Notes: generated by a model from the sequence alone, not told the origin. 32,383 nucleotides of DNA from Lysinibacillus sp. BPa_S21 (GCF_023337795.1 NZ_JALIRS010000024.1:1-32383); one strand, 5' to 3'; shown: positions 17,862 through 26,250, counted from the first letter of the stretch. Translations and numbers: made by a program.

Positions 17862-19076
17862 TCACACCCTTTGAATTTCTTCTACTAATAATTCCTGCGC
17901 GTTGTGCATTAAGTTTTTAATATCCTGTTCTGTTAAAGGCTCGATCAGTCTTGCACCACCAGCATGTTGGTATAGTTCCTTTAAAATATCCTTCCATTCA
18001 GAAAGATCCCATTGCTCCATTAGATTCATCACCGATTCAGTTGCAGCAGTATGTTCATACAATACTGAAGATTGATGTAACACAAGCTTTTGAACCCAGC
18101 ACATTGGTTCAATCCCATCCTCAGCTTCTCGAATTGTTTCTAGCCATGCATCCACTGTGGCATGTTCAAATAAAGATTGTGATTGTTCATCTATATTTTT
18201 TAAATGGAGTTCAACAACAGATGCCCCATACTCTTGACGATTAAGCATCAGTGCTTCCTCACATTTTTTTAGTAGTTCATTTGCATGAAACACATTCGTA
18301 CAATCTACCTCTACCGTATTGTAAACAACAGTAGAGGTCGGTACAAATTCCAATTCAGTAGAGGTTTGTGACAAAGTTACGTCATAGAAGCCCTTAATCC
18401 CCTGCTCTTTCCGATGTCGACTTTGAATATTGCCTGGATACACAATCGATGGATGTTGATGTAAAAATTGTCGTTTATGAATATGCCCTAAAGCCCAATA
18501 ATGATAGTTCTTTTCAAGAAGTTGATCTTTTGTAAACGGAGCATAAACAGCATGCGTTGTATCGCTAGCTTCACTACCATGAAGCATACCTATATGAATA
18601 GCATGCTGGTCCTGTGCAACAGGATAACTATCAATCATTGTTTTCGTTATATGGCGGTCACTATAACTGAAGCCATAAATATTAACTTGCTGACCACGTA
18701 TTTTTAATTGCACAACACTTGTTTCAGCTGGTAGCTCATAAACGTTGCTCGGTAAGGCAAAGCGTGTCCAAGCACCATTTAAGTGATCGTGATTACCATA
18801 GCTTAAAATGACCGGGATATTATGTTGAAAGAGTTTTTCCATAGCATCTTGAAATCGTCTTTGCGCCTGTAAGCTACGATTTTCCCCATCATATATATCA
18901 CCGACAATCAGTAAAAAATCAGGTTTCTCCTGAATAGCTTTTTCAATAATTTTATCAAAAGCTTCAAAAGTACTTGTTCGAATCCTTTTGAAGTATTGCT
19001 CGGGTAAACCAAATAAGCCCTTAAACGGACTATCTAAATGTAAATCTGCCATATGAAAAAAACGAATTGCTGACAT
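17862..19076 (-). CDS. yhaO: SbcD-like metallophosphoesterase/nuclease YhaO
   Basis: A 404-residue calcineurin-like phosphoesterase related to SbcD/Mre11. All five metal motifs are visible: HMADLHLDSPF (8-18), GDIYDG (about 59-64), YGNHDHLN (about 93-100), MLHGSE, and LGHIHKRQ. The C-terminal 150 residues resemble the SbcD capping domain plus a helical tail, expected to bind the YhaN coiled coil. Together YhaO-YhaN would form a Mre11-Rad50-like nuclease complex. The gene starts the operon, 4 nt before yhaN. A perfect 16-bp palindrome lies at 19098-19113, just upstream of its start. Confidence 0.92.
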   Translation of the reverse strand: MSAIRFFHMADLHLDSPFKGLFGLPEQYFKRIRTSTFEAFDKIIEKAIQEKPDFLLIVGDIYDGENRSLQAQRRFQDAMEKLFQHNIPVILSYGNHDHLNGAWTRFALPSNVYELPAETSVVQLKIRGQQVNIYGFSYSDRHITKTMIDSYPVAQDQHAIHIGMLHGSEASDTTHAVYAPFTKDQLLEKNYHYWALGHIHKRQFLHQHPSIVYPGNIQSRHRKEQGIKGFYDVTLSQTSTELEFVPTSTVVYNTVEVDCTNVFHANELLKKCEEALMLNRQEYGASVVELHLKNIDEQSQSLFEHATVDAWLETIREAEDGIEPMCWVQKLVLHQSSVLYEHTAATESVMNLMEQWDLSEWKDILKELYQHAGGARLIEPLTEQDIKNLMHNAQELLVEEIQRV

Positions 19077-19097
19077 CCAATCACCTCAAATAATCAT

Positions 19098-19113
19098 TTA
19101 TGCCTCGGCATAA
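19098..19113. promoter_or_regulatory. 16-bp palindrome upstream of yhaO (candidate operator)
   Basis: TTATGCC-TC-GGCATAA is a perfect inverted repeat with a 2-bp centre, 21 bp upstream of the yhaO start codon. Its size and symmetry suit a dimeric repressor. It does not match the Gram-positive LexA box (CGAAC-N4-GTTCG). The rest of 19114-19387 is AT-rich and shows no gene I can support. Confidence 0.4.
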
Positions 19114-19387
19114 TTGTCCAAAATCAATAATCTATACCTTGTCGTCATTTTTCATCACTCGCAATGTAGTAAATTATTGAGTACTTTGGAATTGCTACTT
19201 CATTCATTTACTAATCGCTATTTGTCTCATTTCTGGACATTTATGAATCACGCCAAAACCGAATATTTGTTCTATTTTATCATACTTCGCGATAGATGAG
19301 AAATGTCTTCAAAGAATATTCATTATTAGTATTGCCTTAAATTTTCCACAACTTTCGTAATTTATCGAAATATTCGCTAGTTTTATC

Positions 19388-19416
19388 GTGAAGTTTATAA
19401 ACCTTCTATGTATAAT
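19388..19416 (+). promoter_or_regulatory. Possible promoter of the YhzD-like gene
   Basis: A perfect TATAAT (19411-19416) has a poor -35 (GTGAAG, 19388-19393) 17 nt upstream, 31 nt before the start codon. Confidence 0.4.
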
Positions 19417-19447
19417 AGATATATATTTAAGTAAAGGGTGGGTTTTT

Positions 19448-19633
19448 ATGGAGAATTATCGTTTTACAGCTTTTGAAAAAACTGGGGAAACATTGTTTGA
19501 CGAAACATGGACATTCGAAAACGATGAGGCTGCAAAAATCAACGGTCTACAACAAATTGAAGAAAAAGGTGTTGCCAACAAAACTCATCGCCTTGTAAAC
19601 TCCTCAGGTAAATTAATCTTATTCCATGTCTAA
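19448..19633 (+). CDS. yhzD: YhzD-like small protein
   Basis: A 61-residue soluble protein, MENYRFTAFEKTGETLFDETWTFEND..., predicted to be mostly beta strand with one central helix; it resembles B. subtilis YhzD, which also sits beside yhaO. Function unknown. The open frame extends upstream to 19388, but the ATG at 19448 is preceded by AAAGGGTGGG at good distance and fits the size of homologues. Orthology is from memory of the family and the neighbourhood. Confidence 0.7.
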   Translation: MENYRFTAFEKTGETLFDETWTFENDEAAKINGLQQIEEKGVANKTHRLVNSSGKLILFHV

Positions 19634-19677
19634 AAAATAGCTAGTAAAAAGGCACGGATAAAACCGGTTAAAGCCTT

Positions 19678-19740
19678 AAAAGCGCAGGAAATCAATTTTT
19701 ACACGTTGACTTCTTGCGCTTTTCTGATGCGGTATTTTTT
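19678..19740 (+). terminator. Terminator of the YhzD-like gene
   Basis: A long hairpin with stem AAAAGCGCA..GAA..TCAA (19678-19695) and its complement (19706-19723), ending TTTT, with a further T-run at 19733-19740. Confidence 0.65.
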
Positions 19741-19801
19741 AATCTTTCTATAAAAATATACTGTCAGGTGTGAATTCAGATGACCCTTCGGCAAAACGAG
19801 G

Positions 19802-19926
19802 GGTTGATTTCCGTTCCGACTGGGCGCTTTCCTGGGGGCGTCCGATGAGCCGCTTCGCTACGCTCCAGGGTCTCATCTGTGACGCTAGTCCCCCAAGGAA
19901 TCGCCCAGTCTCCACTCCAATCAACC
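19802..19926. repeat. Dispersed quasi-palindromic intergenic element, full copy (copy A)
   Basis: A 125-bp element bounded by GGTTGATT (19802) and AATCAACC (19919-19926). Inward from the ends, the arms repeat as GACTGGGCG / CGCCCAGTC, CCTGGGGG / CCCCCAAGG and GATGAG / CTCATC, closing on a variable centre (CCGCTTCGCTACGCTCCAGGGT). It could form one long hairpin with internal loops. Two short open frames cross it but have no RBS or protein-like composition. Similar GGAAATCAACC-ended repeats occur widely in Bacillaceae (recollection, not a search). Confidence 0.75.
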
Positions 19927-20010
19927 TCTTCACAAGGATGTATCTTCTGACATATCCCTCTAATTTATAGTAATAAAGCGATGTGTCTAACCACTTTGAT
20001 TTTTTAAAAT

Positions 20011-20793
20011 TTATTTCCCTACAAAAGCAGGTGCTCTTTTCTCTACAAATGCATGGATTCCCTCTAAATGATCGGCTGTTTTACGCATTTCCGATTGACC
20101 TGCTGCTTCCATTGATAAAATACTCTCTAATTGCGGTAAATTTTGAGCATGTAGAATTTTTTTAGTCGTAATCATCGATGCAATTGGAGAAGCAAGCATT
20201 TTTCCAACTAATTGGTCAGTAATTGCAAAAACAGTCCCATCTGGTGCAACATAGTCAATTAACCCTACATCATGTGCTTCCGATGCAGTTAATACCTTAC
20301 CCTCCCAAATCATTTGTTTAGCTTTGACAGTACCTACACGTTCCTTCATAAAGAAATGACCGCCACCATCAGGGATGAGCCCTATGCCGATGAAGTTCAT
20401 AGCGAGTTTACTATTTTCACATGCTACAACTATATCAGCCCCAAGTGCTAGACTAAATCCTAATCCAGCTGATGCTCCATGAACCGCTGCAATGACGATC
20501 ATCGGTAGCTGGTAATATGCTTTGACTATACGTGTTAAATAAACCATGGCCCCGTTAATATTAAGCGGCTTATTTGGATCAAGCATCGCTTTAATATCGC
20601 CACCTGCTGAAAAGACTTTTCCTTCCCCGCGAATAACAAGAACTTGTATTTCTTGTTCTTGCTGTAATGCCTCAAAGCATTCTGCAAGCTCACGCATCAT
20701 CACATCGTCCATAGCATTCATAGCATGTGGTCGATTTAATGTTAATGTTGCACGGCGTTCTAATTTTTCTAATGTAATCGTTGAAAATTCCAT
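20011..20793 (-). CDS. Enoyl-CoA hydratase/isomerase family protein
   Basis: A 260-residue crotonase-fold enzyme acting on acyl-CoAs. The oxyanion-hole segments are seen in FSAGGDIKAM (61-70) and HGASAGLGFSLALGADIV (105-122). The usual catalytic Glu144 position is not acidic, while the second position holds Asp142 in FIGIGLIPDGGG, the pattern of PaaG-type isomerases and of YhaR. It may therefore be a double-bond isomerase rather than a classical hydratase. The start ATG follows GGGGGTG. A near-consensus FadR box lies 14 bp upstream, pointing to control by fatty acyl-CoA. B. subtilis has yhaR in this neighbourhood. Divergent from trhO; monocistronic as far as seen. Confidence 0.85.
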   Translation of the reverse strand: MEFSTITLEKLERRATLTLNRPHAMNAMDDVMMRELAECFEALQQEQEIQVLVIRGEGKVFSAGGDIKAMLDPNKPLNINGAMVYLTRIVKAYYQLPMIVIAAVHGASAGLGFSLALGADIVVACENSKLAMNFIGIGLIPDGGGHFFMKERVGTVKAKQMIWEGKVLTASEAHDVGLIDYVAPDGTVFAITDQLVGKMLASPIASMITTKKILHAQNLPQLESILSMEAAGQSEMRKTADHLEGIHAFVEKRAPAFVGK

Positions 20794-20806
20794 CCCAACA
20801 CCCCCA

Positions 20807-20824
20807 AATATGAATAGTCATTCA
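20807..20824. promoter_or_regulatory. FadR-like (TetR-family, fatty-acid-degradation) operator
   Basis: The 18-mer AATATGAATAGTCATTCA matches the Bacillus FadR consensus TGAATGAMTANTCATTCA (quoted from memory) at 15 of 18 positions, with all mismatches in the first three bases. It lies 14-31 bp upstream of the hydratase/isomerase start, where binding would block transcription. A wider inverted repeat GAATAGT...ACTATTC overlaps it. Confidence 0.6.
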
Positions 20825-20926
20825 CTATGTACTATTCGTGTTTTTTTAGAAAACTCCTTCTAAGCTACGCAAAATTGAACTTGATATGCTATATTTAAGG
20901 ACGAATAATTGATTTAAAGGTGGTTA

Positions 20927-21904
20927 ATGATTGTGACACAGAAAGACTATCGTGTATTACTTTATTATAAATATATAGCTATTGAAGACCCTGTAGCATT
21001 TGCAGAGGAACATTTAGCATTTTGTAAAGAAATCGGACTACTTGGTCGTATTTTAGTTGGCTATGAGGGTATTAATGGAACGGTTTCAGGTACCATCGAG
21101 CAAACTGATGCTTACATGAATCATATGAAGGCAGATCCTCGTTTTAGCGACATCATGTGGAAAATTGATGAAGCTGAAGGACATACCTTTAAAAAGATGC
21201 ATGTGCGCCCTCGTCGAGAGATTGTACATCTTGGTTTAAACGATGATATTAATCCTTTAGAAATAACAGGAGATTATTTATCACCAAAGGAATTTATGGA
21301 ACGTATGCAGGAAGATAATACAGTAGTTATTGATGCACGTAATGATTACGAATATGACCTCGGACATTTCCGTGGTGCTGTACGTCCAGATATCGAAAAC
21401 TTCCGTGATCTACCGGATTGGATGGAGGCTCATAAAGAAGATTTTGCTGACAAGAAAATTTTAACTTACTGCACAGGTGGTATTCGCTGTGAAAAATTCT
21501 CTGGCTGGTTAAAACGTGAGGGCTATGGGGAGAGTGTTGGTCAATTACATGGAGGAATTGCCACGTATGCTAAAGACCCTGAAGTAAAAGGTCAACTATG
21601 GGATGGACAAATGTTCGTCTTCGACCGACGCCGTAGTGTACCAATTAATCAGGTTGAGCATGTAATTGTCGGAAAGGATTTCTTCACTGGCGAACCGACA
21701 GAACGCTATACAAACTGTGCAAATCCTGAATGTCATAAATTAATGCTTTGCGAGGAAAAGCATGAGTCCTTCTATATGCGAAGCTGTTCAGATGAATGCC
21801 GTCGCGCAAAACGTAACTTCTTCGTTGAAGAGAATGGTTGGACAAAAGAGCAGATTGAAGAACAAATCGCTAAAATCGCTGAAGTTCAACATTCATCTAT
21901 ATAA
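20927..21904 (+). CDS. trhO: tRNA uridine(34) hydroxylase TrhO (rhodanese-domain protein)
   Basis: A 325-residue YceA/YbfQ-type protein that hydroxylates U34 of tRNA on the way to mo5U-type wobble modifications, without needing molecular oxygen as a tRNA-oxygenase cofactor would. An N-terminal ferredoxin-like/acylphosphatase-like domain (1-100, with [10 protein letters not shown]) precedes a rhodanese domain (about 115-220) with active-site loop [10 protein letters not shown] (Cys182, Cys188), and a Cys-rich C-terminus ([20 protein letters not shown]) that looks like a zinc site. The start is either ATG 20927, very close to AAAGGTGG, or GTG 20933 at ideal spacing. Ends at a hairpin terminator. 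Confidence 0.93.
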   Translation: MIVTQKDYRVLLYYKYIAIEDPVAFAEEHLAFCKEIGLLGRILVGYEGINGTVSGTIEQTDAYMNHMKADPRFSDIMWKIDEAEGHTFKKMHVRPRREIVHLGLNDDINPLEITGDYLSPKEFMERMQEDNTVVIDARNDYEYDLGHFRGAVRPDIENFRDLPDWMEAHKEDFADKKILTYCTGGIRCEKFSGWLKREGYGESVGQLHGGIATYAKDPEVKGQLWDGQMFVFDRRRSVPINQVEHVIVGKDFFTGEPTERYTNCANPECHKLMLCEEKHESFYMRSCSDECRRAKRNFFVEENGWTKEQIEEQIAKIAEVQHSSI

Positions 21905-21910
21905 GAGAGA

Positions 21911-21945
21911 AAAAAGCATCATCCATTTGAGATGATGCTCTTTTC
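21911..21945 (+). terminator. Terminator of trhO
   Basis: A 9-bp stem AGCATCATC / GATGATGCT (21915-21923 and 21931-21939) followed by CTTTTC. Confidence 0.8.
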
Positions 21946-21983
21946 TATTTTTGGGGTTACTCTCTGTACAGGGCCAGTGATTA

Positions 21984-22180
21984 CGTGTTTACCTGAGCAG
22001 ATATTTTTAGTACCCGAGCGATTTGTCGGCTTACCTGAGCAAATTTCCCACGGTACCCGATCACTTTTCCAGCTTACCTGAGCGATTTCCTGCGGTACCC
22101 GATCACTTTCCTGGCTTACCTGAGCGATTTCCGGCGGTACCCGATCACTTTTCCGGCTTACCCGAGCGATTTCCCTCTCT
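21984..22180. repeat. Array 2: intergenic 21-bp direct repeats with TACCC/TACCTGAGC core
   Basis: The core TACC recurs at 21990, 22011, 22032, 22054, 22075, 22096, 22117, 22138 and 22159: every interval is 21 bp except one 22. Two unit types alternate, TTACCTGAGCGATTTCC and GTACCCGATCACTTTTCC, giving a 42-bp dimeric period. Read on the opposite strand the units contain CGGGTA, also the core of array 1. It lies between the convergent trhO and FAD-dehydrogenase genes. A 60-codon open frame runs through it with heptad peptides (LPERFPA VPDHFPG), but this follows from the 21-bp period and has no RBS. Function unknown. Confidence 0.9.
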
Positions 22181-22213
22181 CTACGACTTGCTAAATCTCA
22201 CCTAAATTTGTCT

Positions 22214-23866
22214 TCATTCCCCTTTTGCCAAGTATCGCCCTACCTGTCGACCACTAAATAAACAACCACCAACAAATGTCCCTTCTAATGCACGGTAACC
22301 ATGTACACCGCCACCGCCAAAACCACTAACTTCCCCGGCTGCAAATAAACCTGGTACAGGCTGTCCATCCATTCCTAACACGGCACCATTCAAATTTGTC
22401 TGTAAGCCTCCTAATGTTTTTCGCGTTAAAATATTTAAGCGCACCGCGATAAGGGGCCAATTTTTTGGATCTAATATTTTATGGGGTTTGGCAACGCGTA
22501 TAAATTTATCACCAACATAGTTTCTTGCTCCATGAATAGCATTAACCTGTAAGTCCTTCGTAAATTTATTGTCCATTTCACGATCCCTTGCTAAAATTTG
22601 ATCTTTGATTTTGATAAAATCAAGAAGGTCATTGCCAGCCAACTTGTTCATTCCATCCACTAACTCCTTTAAATCATGTGCAACAACAAAATCTTCGCCA
22701 TGATTTTTAAATGCCTGAATAGGACCTGGTGGCCCTGGCAAAACACGTTTCAGTACATCACTAATACTTTTATTGGTTAAATCAGGATTTTGTTCAGAGC
22801 CTGATAATGCAAATTCTTTTTCAATAATCTTTTCCGTTAAAATAAACCACGAGTAATCATAGCCTGTTTTTTGAATTGCTTCTAATGTGCTTAACGTATC
22901 AAAGCCAGGAAAATTAGGTGCTCCAAATCGATTTCCTTCTGCATCAAACCATAATGACGAAGGGCCAGGCAAAATTCTAATACCGTGATTTGGCCAAATA
23001 GGGTCCCAATTTTTCAAGCCTTCTGTATAATGCCACATGCGGTCTCGATTTACGATACGCCCACCAGCATGCTCAGCAATTCCTAGCATTCTTCCATCTA
23101 CATAAGCAGGTACACCACTGACCATATTTTGAGGCGGTGTTCCAAGTCGCGCTGGCCAATTTTCTCTAATTAAATCTAAATTTGCACCTATTCCACCGCT
23201 TGCCACAATAACCGCTTCAGCTTCATAAGAAAATTCGTCAATACCTAGCCTAGAACTTTTTTCACCGCGGTTTGCATAGCTTTGAGCTAAAACTGTTCCA
23301 CTAATTCCTGTAATTTTTCCATCTTGTTGAATAAACTCATCTACACGATGTCTTGGTTTAAAATCTATAAAACCATCCTTTATGGCCTTTTTCACTTTTT
23401 CAGCAAAAGGCTTAACAATACCTGGTCCAGTTCCCCAAACAATATGAAACCTAGGTACCGAATTTCCGTGGCCGCCTGCTAATGATCCCCCACGTTCTGC
23501 CCAACCGACGACCGGAAAAAACTTAATACCCATAGACTTTAACCAACTATATTTTTCACCAGCTGCAAAATCTACATAAGCTCTAGCCCATTTATACGCC
23601 CACGAATCTTCATCGTCTAGACGATCGAAGCCAGCTGTTCCTTGCCAATCCTGCCATGCAAGCTCTTTACTATCCTTAATACCAAGCCTTTTTTGCTCGG
23701 GTGAATTCACTAAAAATATACCACCAAAGGACCAGAATGCCTGTCCCCCCATTGAATTTTCAGGTTCTTGATCGACTAATAGAATTTTTTTCTTTGCATC
23801 CGCTAACTCACAGGCAGCTACTAACCCTGCCAGTCCTGCACCGACAATTGCTACATCATACATCAT
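22214..23866 (-). CDS. FAD-binding dehydrogenase (fumarate reductase/3-ketosteroid dehydrogenase-like)
   Basis: A 550-residue flavoprotein. An N-terminal dinucleotide-binding motif (MYDVAIVGAGLAGLVAACELADAKKKILLVDQE), the active-site-like segment VPRFHIVWGTGPG, and the C-terminal FAD-clamping motif GLFAAGEVSGFGGGGVHGYRALEGTFVGGCLFSGR place it in the FAD_binding_2 superfamily, in the soluble group annotated simply as FAD-binding dehydrogenase. The substrate is not evident; steroid or 2-enoate-type reductions are family possibilities only. The start is ATG 23866 (or 23863) just after AGGGGGGAT; an upstream in-frame start at 23887 lacks an RBS. It is convergent with trhO across array 2 and divergent from serA, with a long leader region between. 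Confidence 0.85.
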   Translation of the reverse strand: MMYDVAIVGAGLAGLVAACELADAKKKILLVDQEPENSMGGQAFWSFGGIFLVNSPEQKRLGIKDSKELAWQDWQGTAGFDRLDDEDSWAYKWARAYVDFAAGEKYSWLKSMGIKFFPVVGWAERGGSLAGGHGNSVPRFHIVWGTGPGIVKPFAEKVKKAIKDGFIDFKPRHRVDEFIQQDGKITGISGTVLAQSYANRGEKSSRLGIDEFSYEAEAVIVASGGIGANLDLIRENWPARLGTPPQNMVSGVPAYVDGRMLGIAEHAGGRIVNRDRMWHYTEGLKNWDPIWPNHGIRILPGPSSLWFDAEGNRFGAPNFPGFDTLSTLEAIQKTGYDYSWFILTEKIIEKEFALSGSEQNPDLTNKSISDVLKRVLPGPPGPIQAFKNHGEDFVVAHDLKELVDGMNKLAGNDLLDFIKIKDQILARDREMDNKFTKDLQVNAIHGARNYVGDKFIRVAKPHKILDPKNWPLIAVRLNILTRKTLGGLQTNLNGAVLGMDGQPVPGLFAAGEVSGFGGGGVHGYRALEGTFVGGCLFSGRQVGRYLAKGE

Positions 23867-24098
23867 TCTATCCCCCCTAAAAATCAATCTTCCCTTACTT
23901 ACATTCTTCTCAAATTGACGGTTTACCTTCTACACATCAAAATTTTGACGAAAATGTGACAAGAAAACAATGTTCGCTTTCCTCCACTAAACAAAGAAAG
24001 TTTCCAATGTATAATTTTCGACCTCTAATATTTGTTAAACGCCCATGTAATCTGACTTAACATATATCGATAGCGCTTTCATTGTCCTCCCTGTAAAC

Positions 24099-24135
24099 AC
24101 GAACTATAAATAACAAGAATGCATAAATAGTTCGT
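24099..24135. repeat. Inverted repeat in the FAD-dehydrogenase/serA gap
   Basis: ACGAACTAT (24099-24107) and ATAGTTCGT (24127-24135) form a 9-bp inverted repeat with a 19-nt centre, about 230 bp upstream of the FAD-dehydrogenase start and 60 bp upstream of the serA promoter. It could be an operator half-site pair. The rest of 23888-24190 is AT-rich non-coding DNA in which I see nothing else. Confidence 0.35.
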
Positions 24136-24193
24136 ATTTAACTGTTTTGAAGACGTACTAAGTCATGAATTTTAATCTTTTTCAGAATTATTA

Positions 24194-24223
24194 TTGACAA
24201 AGGTGAACAATAAGGATTATGAT
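24194..24223 (+). promoter_or_regulatory. Sigma-A promoter of the serA T-box leader
   Basis: A perfect TTGACA (24194-24199), an 18-nt spacer, TATGAT (24218-24223). Transcription would start near 24230, just ahead of the T-box stem I. Confidence 0.7.
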
Positions 24224-24234
24224 GTTAACAATTA

Positions 24235-24526
24235 AATCACACGAAAATATAACGACGGAGACACGCTAGTCGCTAGAAAATCCAAAGAGAGCTGATGGTT
24301 GGTGTAAATCAGTGATTTCTACGATAATAGTTCCACTCCTGAATAGATAAGCCGAACATCTCCAAAGTAAGCTTATCCGTCACATGCACGTTACGCATAT
24401 AGCTAAGACTGCTAGAATTCTTTCTTCAAGCAGTGATTAAGGGTGGTACCGCGAACCAATGTTTATTCAGCCTTTCGCCCCTTACAACACAATCTTTGTG
24501 TTTGTAAGGCGCGGAAGGCTTTTTTA
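24235..24526 (+). ncRNA. T-box riboswitch controlling serA (likely serine-specific)
   Basis: The T-box antiterminator sequence AAGGGTGGTACCGCG (24439-24453) is diagnostic. Stem I carries AGAGAGCTGATGGTTGGTG with a CTGAT/ATCAG helix and a lower GGAG (24256) / CTCC helix. The specifier-loop strand reads AGTTCCACTCCTGA, giving UCC (Ser) at 24332-24334 as the best specifier, consistent with the serA gene downstream. Binding of uncharged tRNA-Ser would stabilise the antiterminator and allow read-through. The bulge is UGGU; tRNA-Ser normally has G73, so pairing at the discriminator would be a U-G wobble. Specifier assignment is by eye, not from a computed fold. Confidence 0.85.
24470..24526 (+). 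terminator. T-box regulated terminator of serA
   Basis: A long hairpin: GCCTTTCGCCCCTTACAA and its imperfect complement TTGTAAGG...GGAAGGC, followed by TTTTTTATT. Its 5' arm competes with the antiterminator helix of the T-box. Confidence 0.85.
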
Positions 24527-24557
24527 TTGTTTTATTTTTGAAAGGAGATTGTTTGTA

Positions 24558-24566
24558 TGCTGTAAG
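24558..24566 (+). other. Minimal leader ORF (ATG CTG TAA) with strong RBS
   Basis: Downstream of the T-box terminator and 77 nt before serA, AAAGGAGA is followed at 9-nt spacing by ATG CTG TAA. It is either a two-codon leader peptide or the remaining start of a deleted gene. Nothing in the following bases looks like a continued coding frame. Confidence 0.35.
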
Positions 24567-24642
24567 ATGTTTGTTTACAAAATTCAGACTGTTTCGTATA
24601 TAAAGACCATTACCAATTTTAATTAAAAGGAGCTAATTACAA

Positions 24643-26250
24643 ATGACTACTGCAACAAAAACAATTAACGTATTTATCGCTGACCCACTAAGTGAAGATG
24701 GTATTTTCCCACTACGACAAGAACAAGATTTAGACTTAAACATCATCGTTGATACTGGTCTTGCACCAGAAGAATTAATAGCCAAAATTGCGGATGTAGA
24801 TGTTTTACTAGTACGCTCTCAAACAACGGTAACACGTGAAGTAATTGAAGCGGCTAAAAACTTAAAACTTATTGGACGTGCTGGAGTAGGTGTAGACAAC
24901 ATTGATCTAACTGCTGCTACTGAACACGGCATTATCGTTGTGAATGCACCAGACGGTAACACTAACTCTGCTGCTGAGCACACTATTGCCATGATGACTT
25001 CACTTGCTCGTCACATCCCACAAGCATTTAATACACTTAAAAATGGTAAATGGGATCGTAAATCTTATGTTGGGGTTGAGCTTAAAAATAAAACTCTAGG
25101 CGTTGTAGGCTTCGGGCGTATCGGTGTTGAAGTTGCTTATCGTGCAAAAGGCCAACGTATGAACGTTATGGCATACGATCCATTCCTAACGGATGAACGC
25201 GCAAAAGAGTTAGGCGTAACAAAATCAACAGTAGAAGAAATTTGTGCAAATGCAGATTTCATTACAGTACACACACCACTTCTTCCTGAGACACGCAACC
25301 TTATTAACAAAGAAAAATTCGCCATGATGAAAGAAGGCGTGCGTATCATTAACTGTGCACGTGGCGGTATTATCAATGAGGATGATTTATACGATGCAAT
25401 CGTAGAAGGTAAAGTAGCTGGGGCAGCTCTTGACGTATTCGTATCTGAGCCAGCAACAGATCACAAGCTACTTACTTTACCACAAGTAATCGCGACACCT
25501 CACTTAGGTGCATCTACAATTGAAGCACAGGAGTCTGTAGCTGTTGACGTTTCAAACGACATCATTAAATTCTATAAAACAGGTACTGTTACGAACCCAG
25601 TAAACATGCCTTCTATTCCAAAAGAGTTACTTGCACAAGTCGAGCCTTTCTTTGAATTAGCTGAAAAACTAGGTTCATTCTTATCTCAACTGACTACTGA
25701 GCCTGTGAAAGAAATCAACTTATCTTATGCTGGTGAAGTAGCAAATTATGATGTACGTCCACTAACATCAAACGCGTTAAAAGGCTTACTAGCTAAAAAC
25801 CACGGTAATCATGTGAATGATGTAAATGCTCGCTACCTATCTGAACGTATCGGCATGAAAATTAATGAGCATAAAACAACAACTGCTAAAGGCTTCACTA
25901 GCTTAATTACGATTGAAATTAAAACAGTAAACGAAACACATACAGTTGCTGGGACATTATTAAACGGTTTAGGCGCACGTATTGTGAAAGTAGAAGACTA
26001 TGTTGTTGACGTTATTCCACAAGGCCACCTTCTTTACATTAAAAACACTGACAAACCAGGTGCAATCGGCCGCGTAGCAACAAAACTAGCAGAAAAAGAT
26101 GTGAACATCGCAACAATGCAAGTAGGTCGTGCACAAGTTGGCGGTACAGCAGTCATGATGCTAACAATCGACAATACTGTAACAGAAGAAGACCTAACAT
26201 TCGTTGCACAGCTTGAAAATATTGATGAAGTAAAAGCGATAAACCTATAA
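24643..26250 (+). CDS. serA: D-3-phosphoglycerate dehydrogenase (SerA)
   Basis: A 535-residue enzyme catalysing the first step of serine synthesis, 3-phosphoglycerate to 3-phosphohydroxypyruvate with NAD+. The catalytic part (1-320) shows [13 protein letters not shown], the NAD-binding [35 protein letters not shown] and the catalytic His in ATPHLGAST. An intervening allosteric substrate-binding domain (about 325-450) and a C-terminal ACT domain ([35 protein letters not shown]) make it the long form that is typically feedback-inhibited by serine. The RBS AAAAGGAG is 8-9 nt upstream. Expression is gated by the T-box leader, so supply is controlled both by tRNA-Ser charging and by enzyme inhibition. 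Monocistronic, ending at a strong terminator. Confidence 0.96.
   Translation: MTTATKTINVFIADPLSEDGIFPLRQEQDLDLNIIVDTGLAPEELIAKIADVDVLLVRSQTTVTREVIEAAKNLKLIGRAGVGVDNIDLTAATEHGIIVVNAPDGNTNSAAEHTIAMMTSLARHIPQAFNTLKNGKWDRKSYVGVELKNKTLGVVGFGRIGVEVAYRAKGQRMNVMAYDPFLTDERAKELGVTKSTVEEICANADFITVHTPLLPETRNLINKEKFAMMKEGVRIINCARGGIINEDDLYDAIVEGKVAGAALDVFVSEPATDHKLLTLPQVIATPHLGASTIEAQESVAVDVSNDIIKFYKTGTVTNPVNMPSIPKELLAQVEPFFELAEKLGSFLSQLTTEPVKEINLSYAGEVANYDVRPLTSNALKGLLAKNHGNHVNDVNARYLSERIGMKINEHKTTTAKGFTSLITIEIKTVNETHTVAGTLLNGLGARIVKVEDYVVDVIPQGHLLYIKNTDKPGAIGRVATKLAEKDVNIATMQVGRAQVGGTAVMMLTIDNTVTEEDLTFVAQLENIDEVKAINL

Noticed and set aside
19098..19113. LexA/SOS box upstream of yhaO
   Set aside because: The palindrome TTATGCC-TC-GGCATAA does not fit CGAAC-N4-GTTCG.
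19748..19970. Two 61-66 codon open frames on opposite strands over copy A of the dispersed element
   Set aside because: They lie on a palindromic repeat, lack an RBS and show no protein-like pattern.
22023..22205. 60-codon frame with heptad peptides LPERFPA/VPDHFPG across array 2
   Set aside because: It follows from the 21-bp DNA period; no RBS at the start and non-repetitive residues only at the edges.
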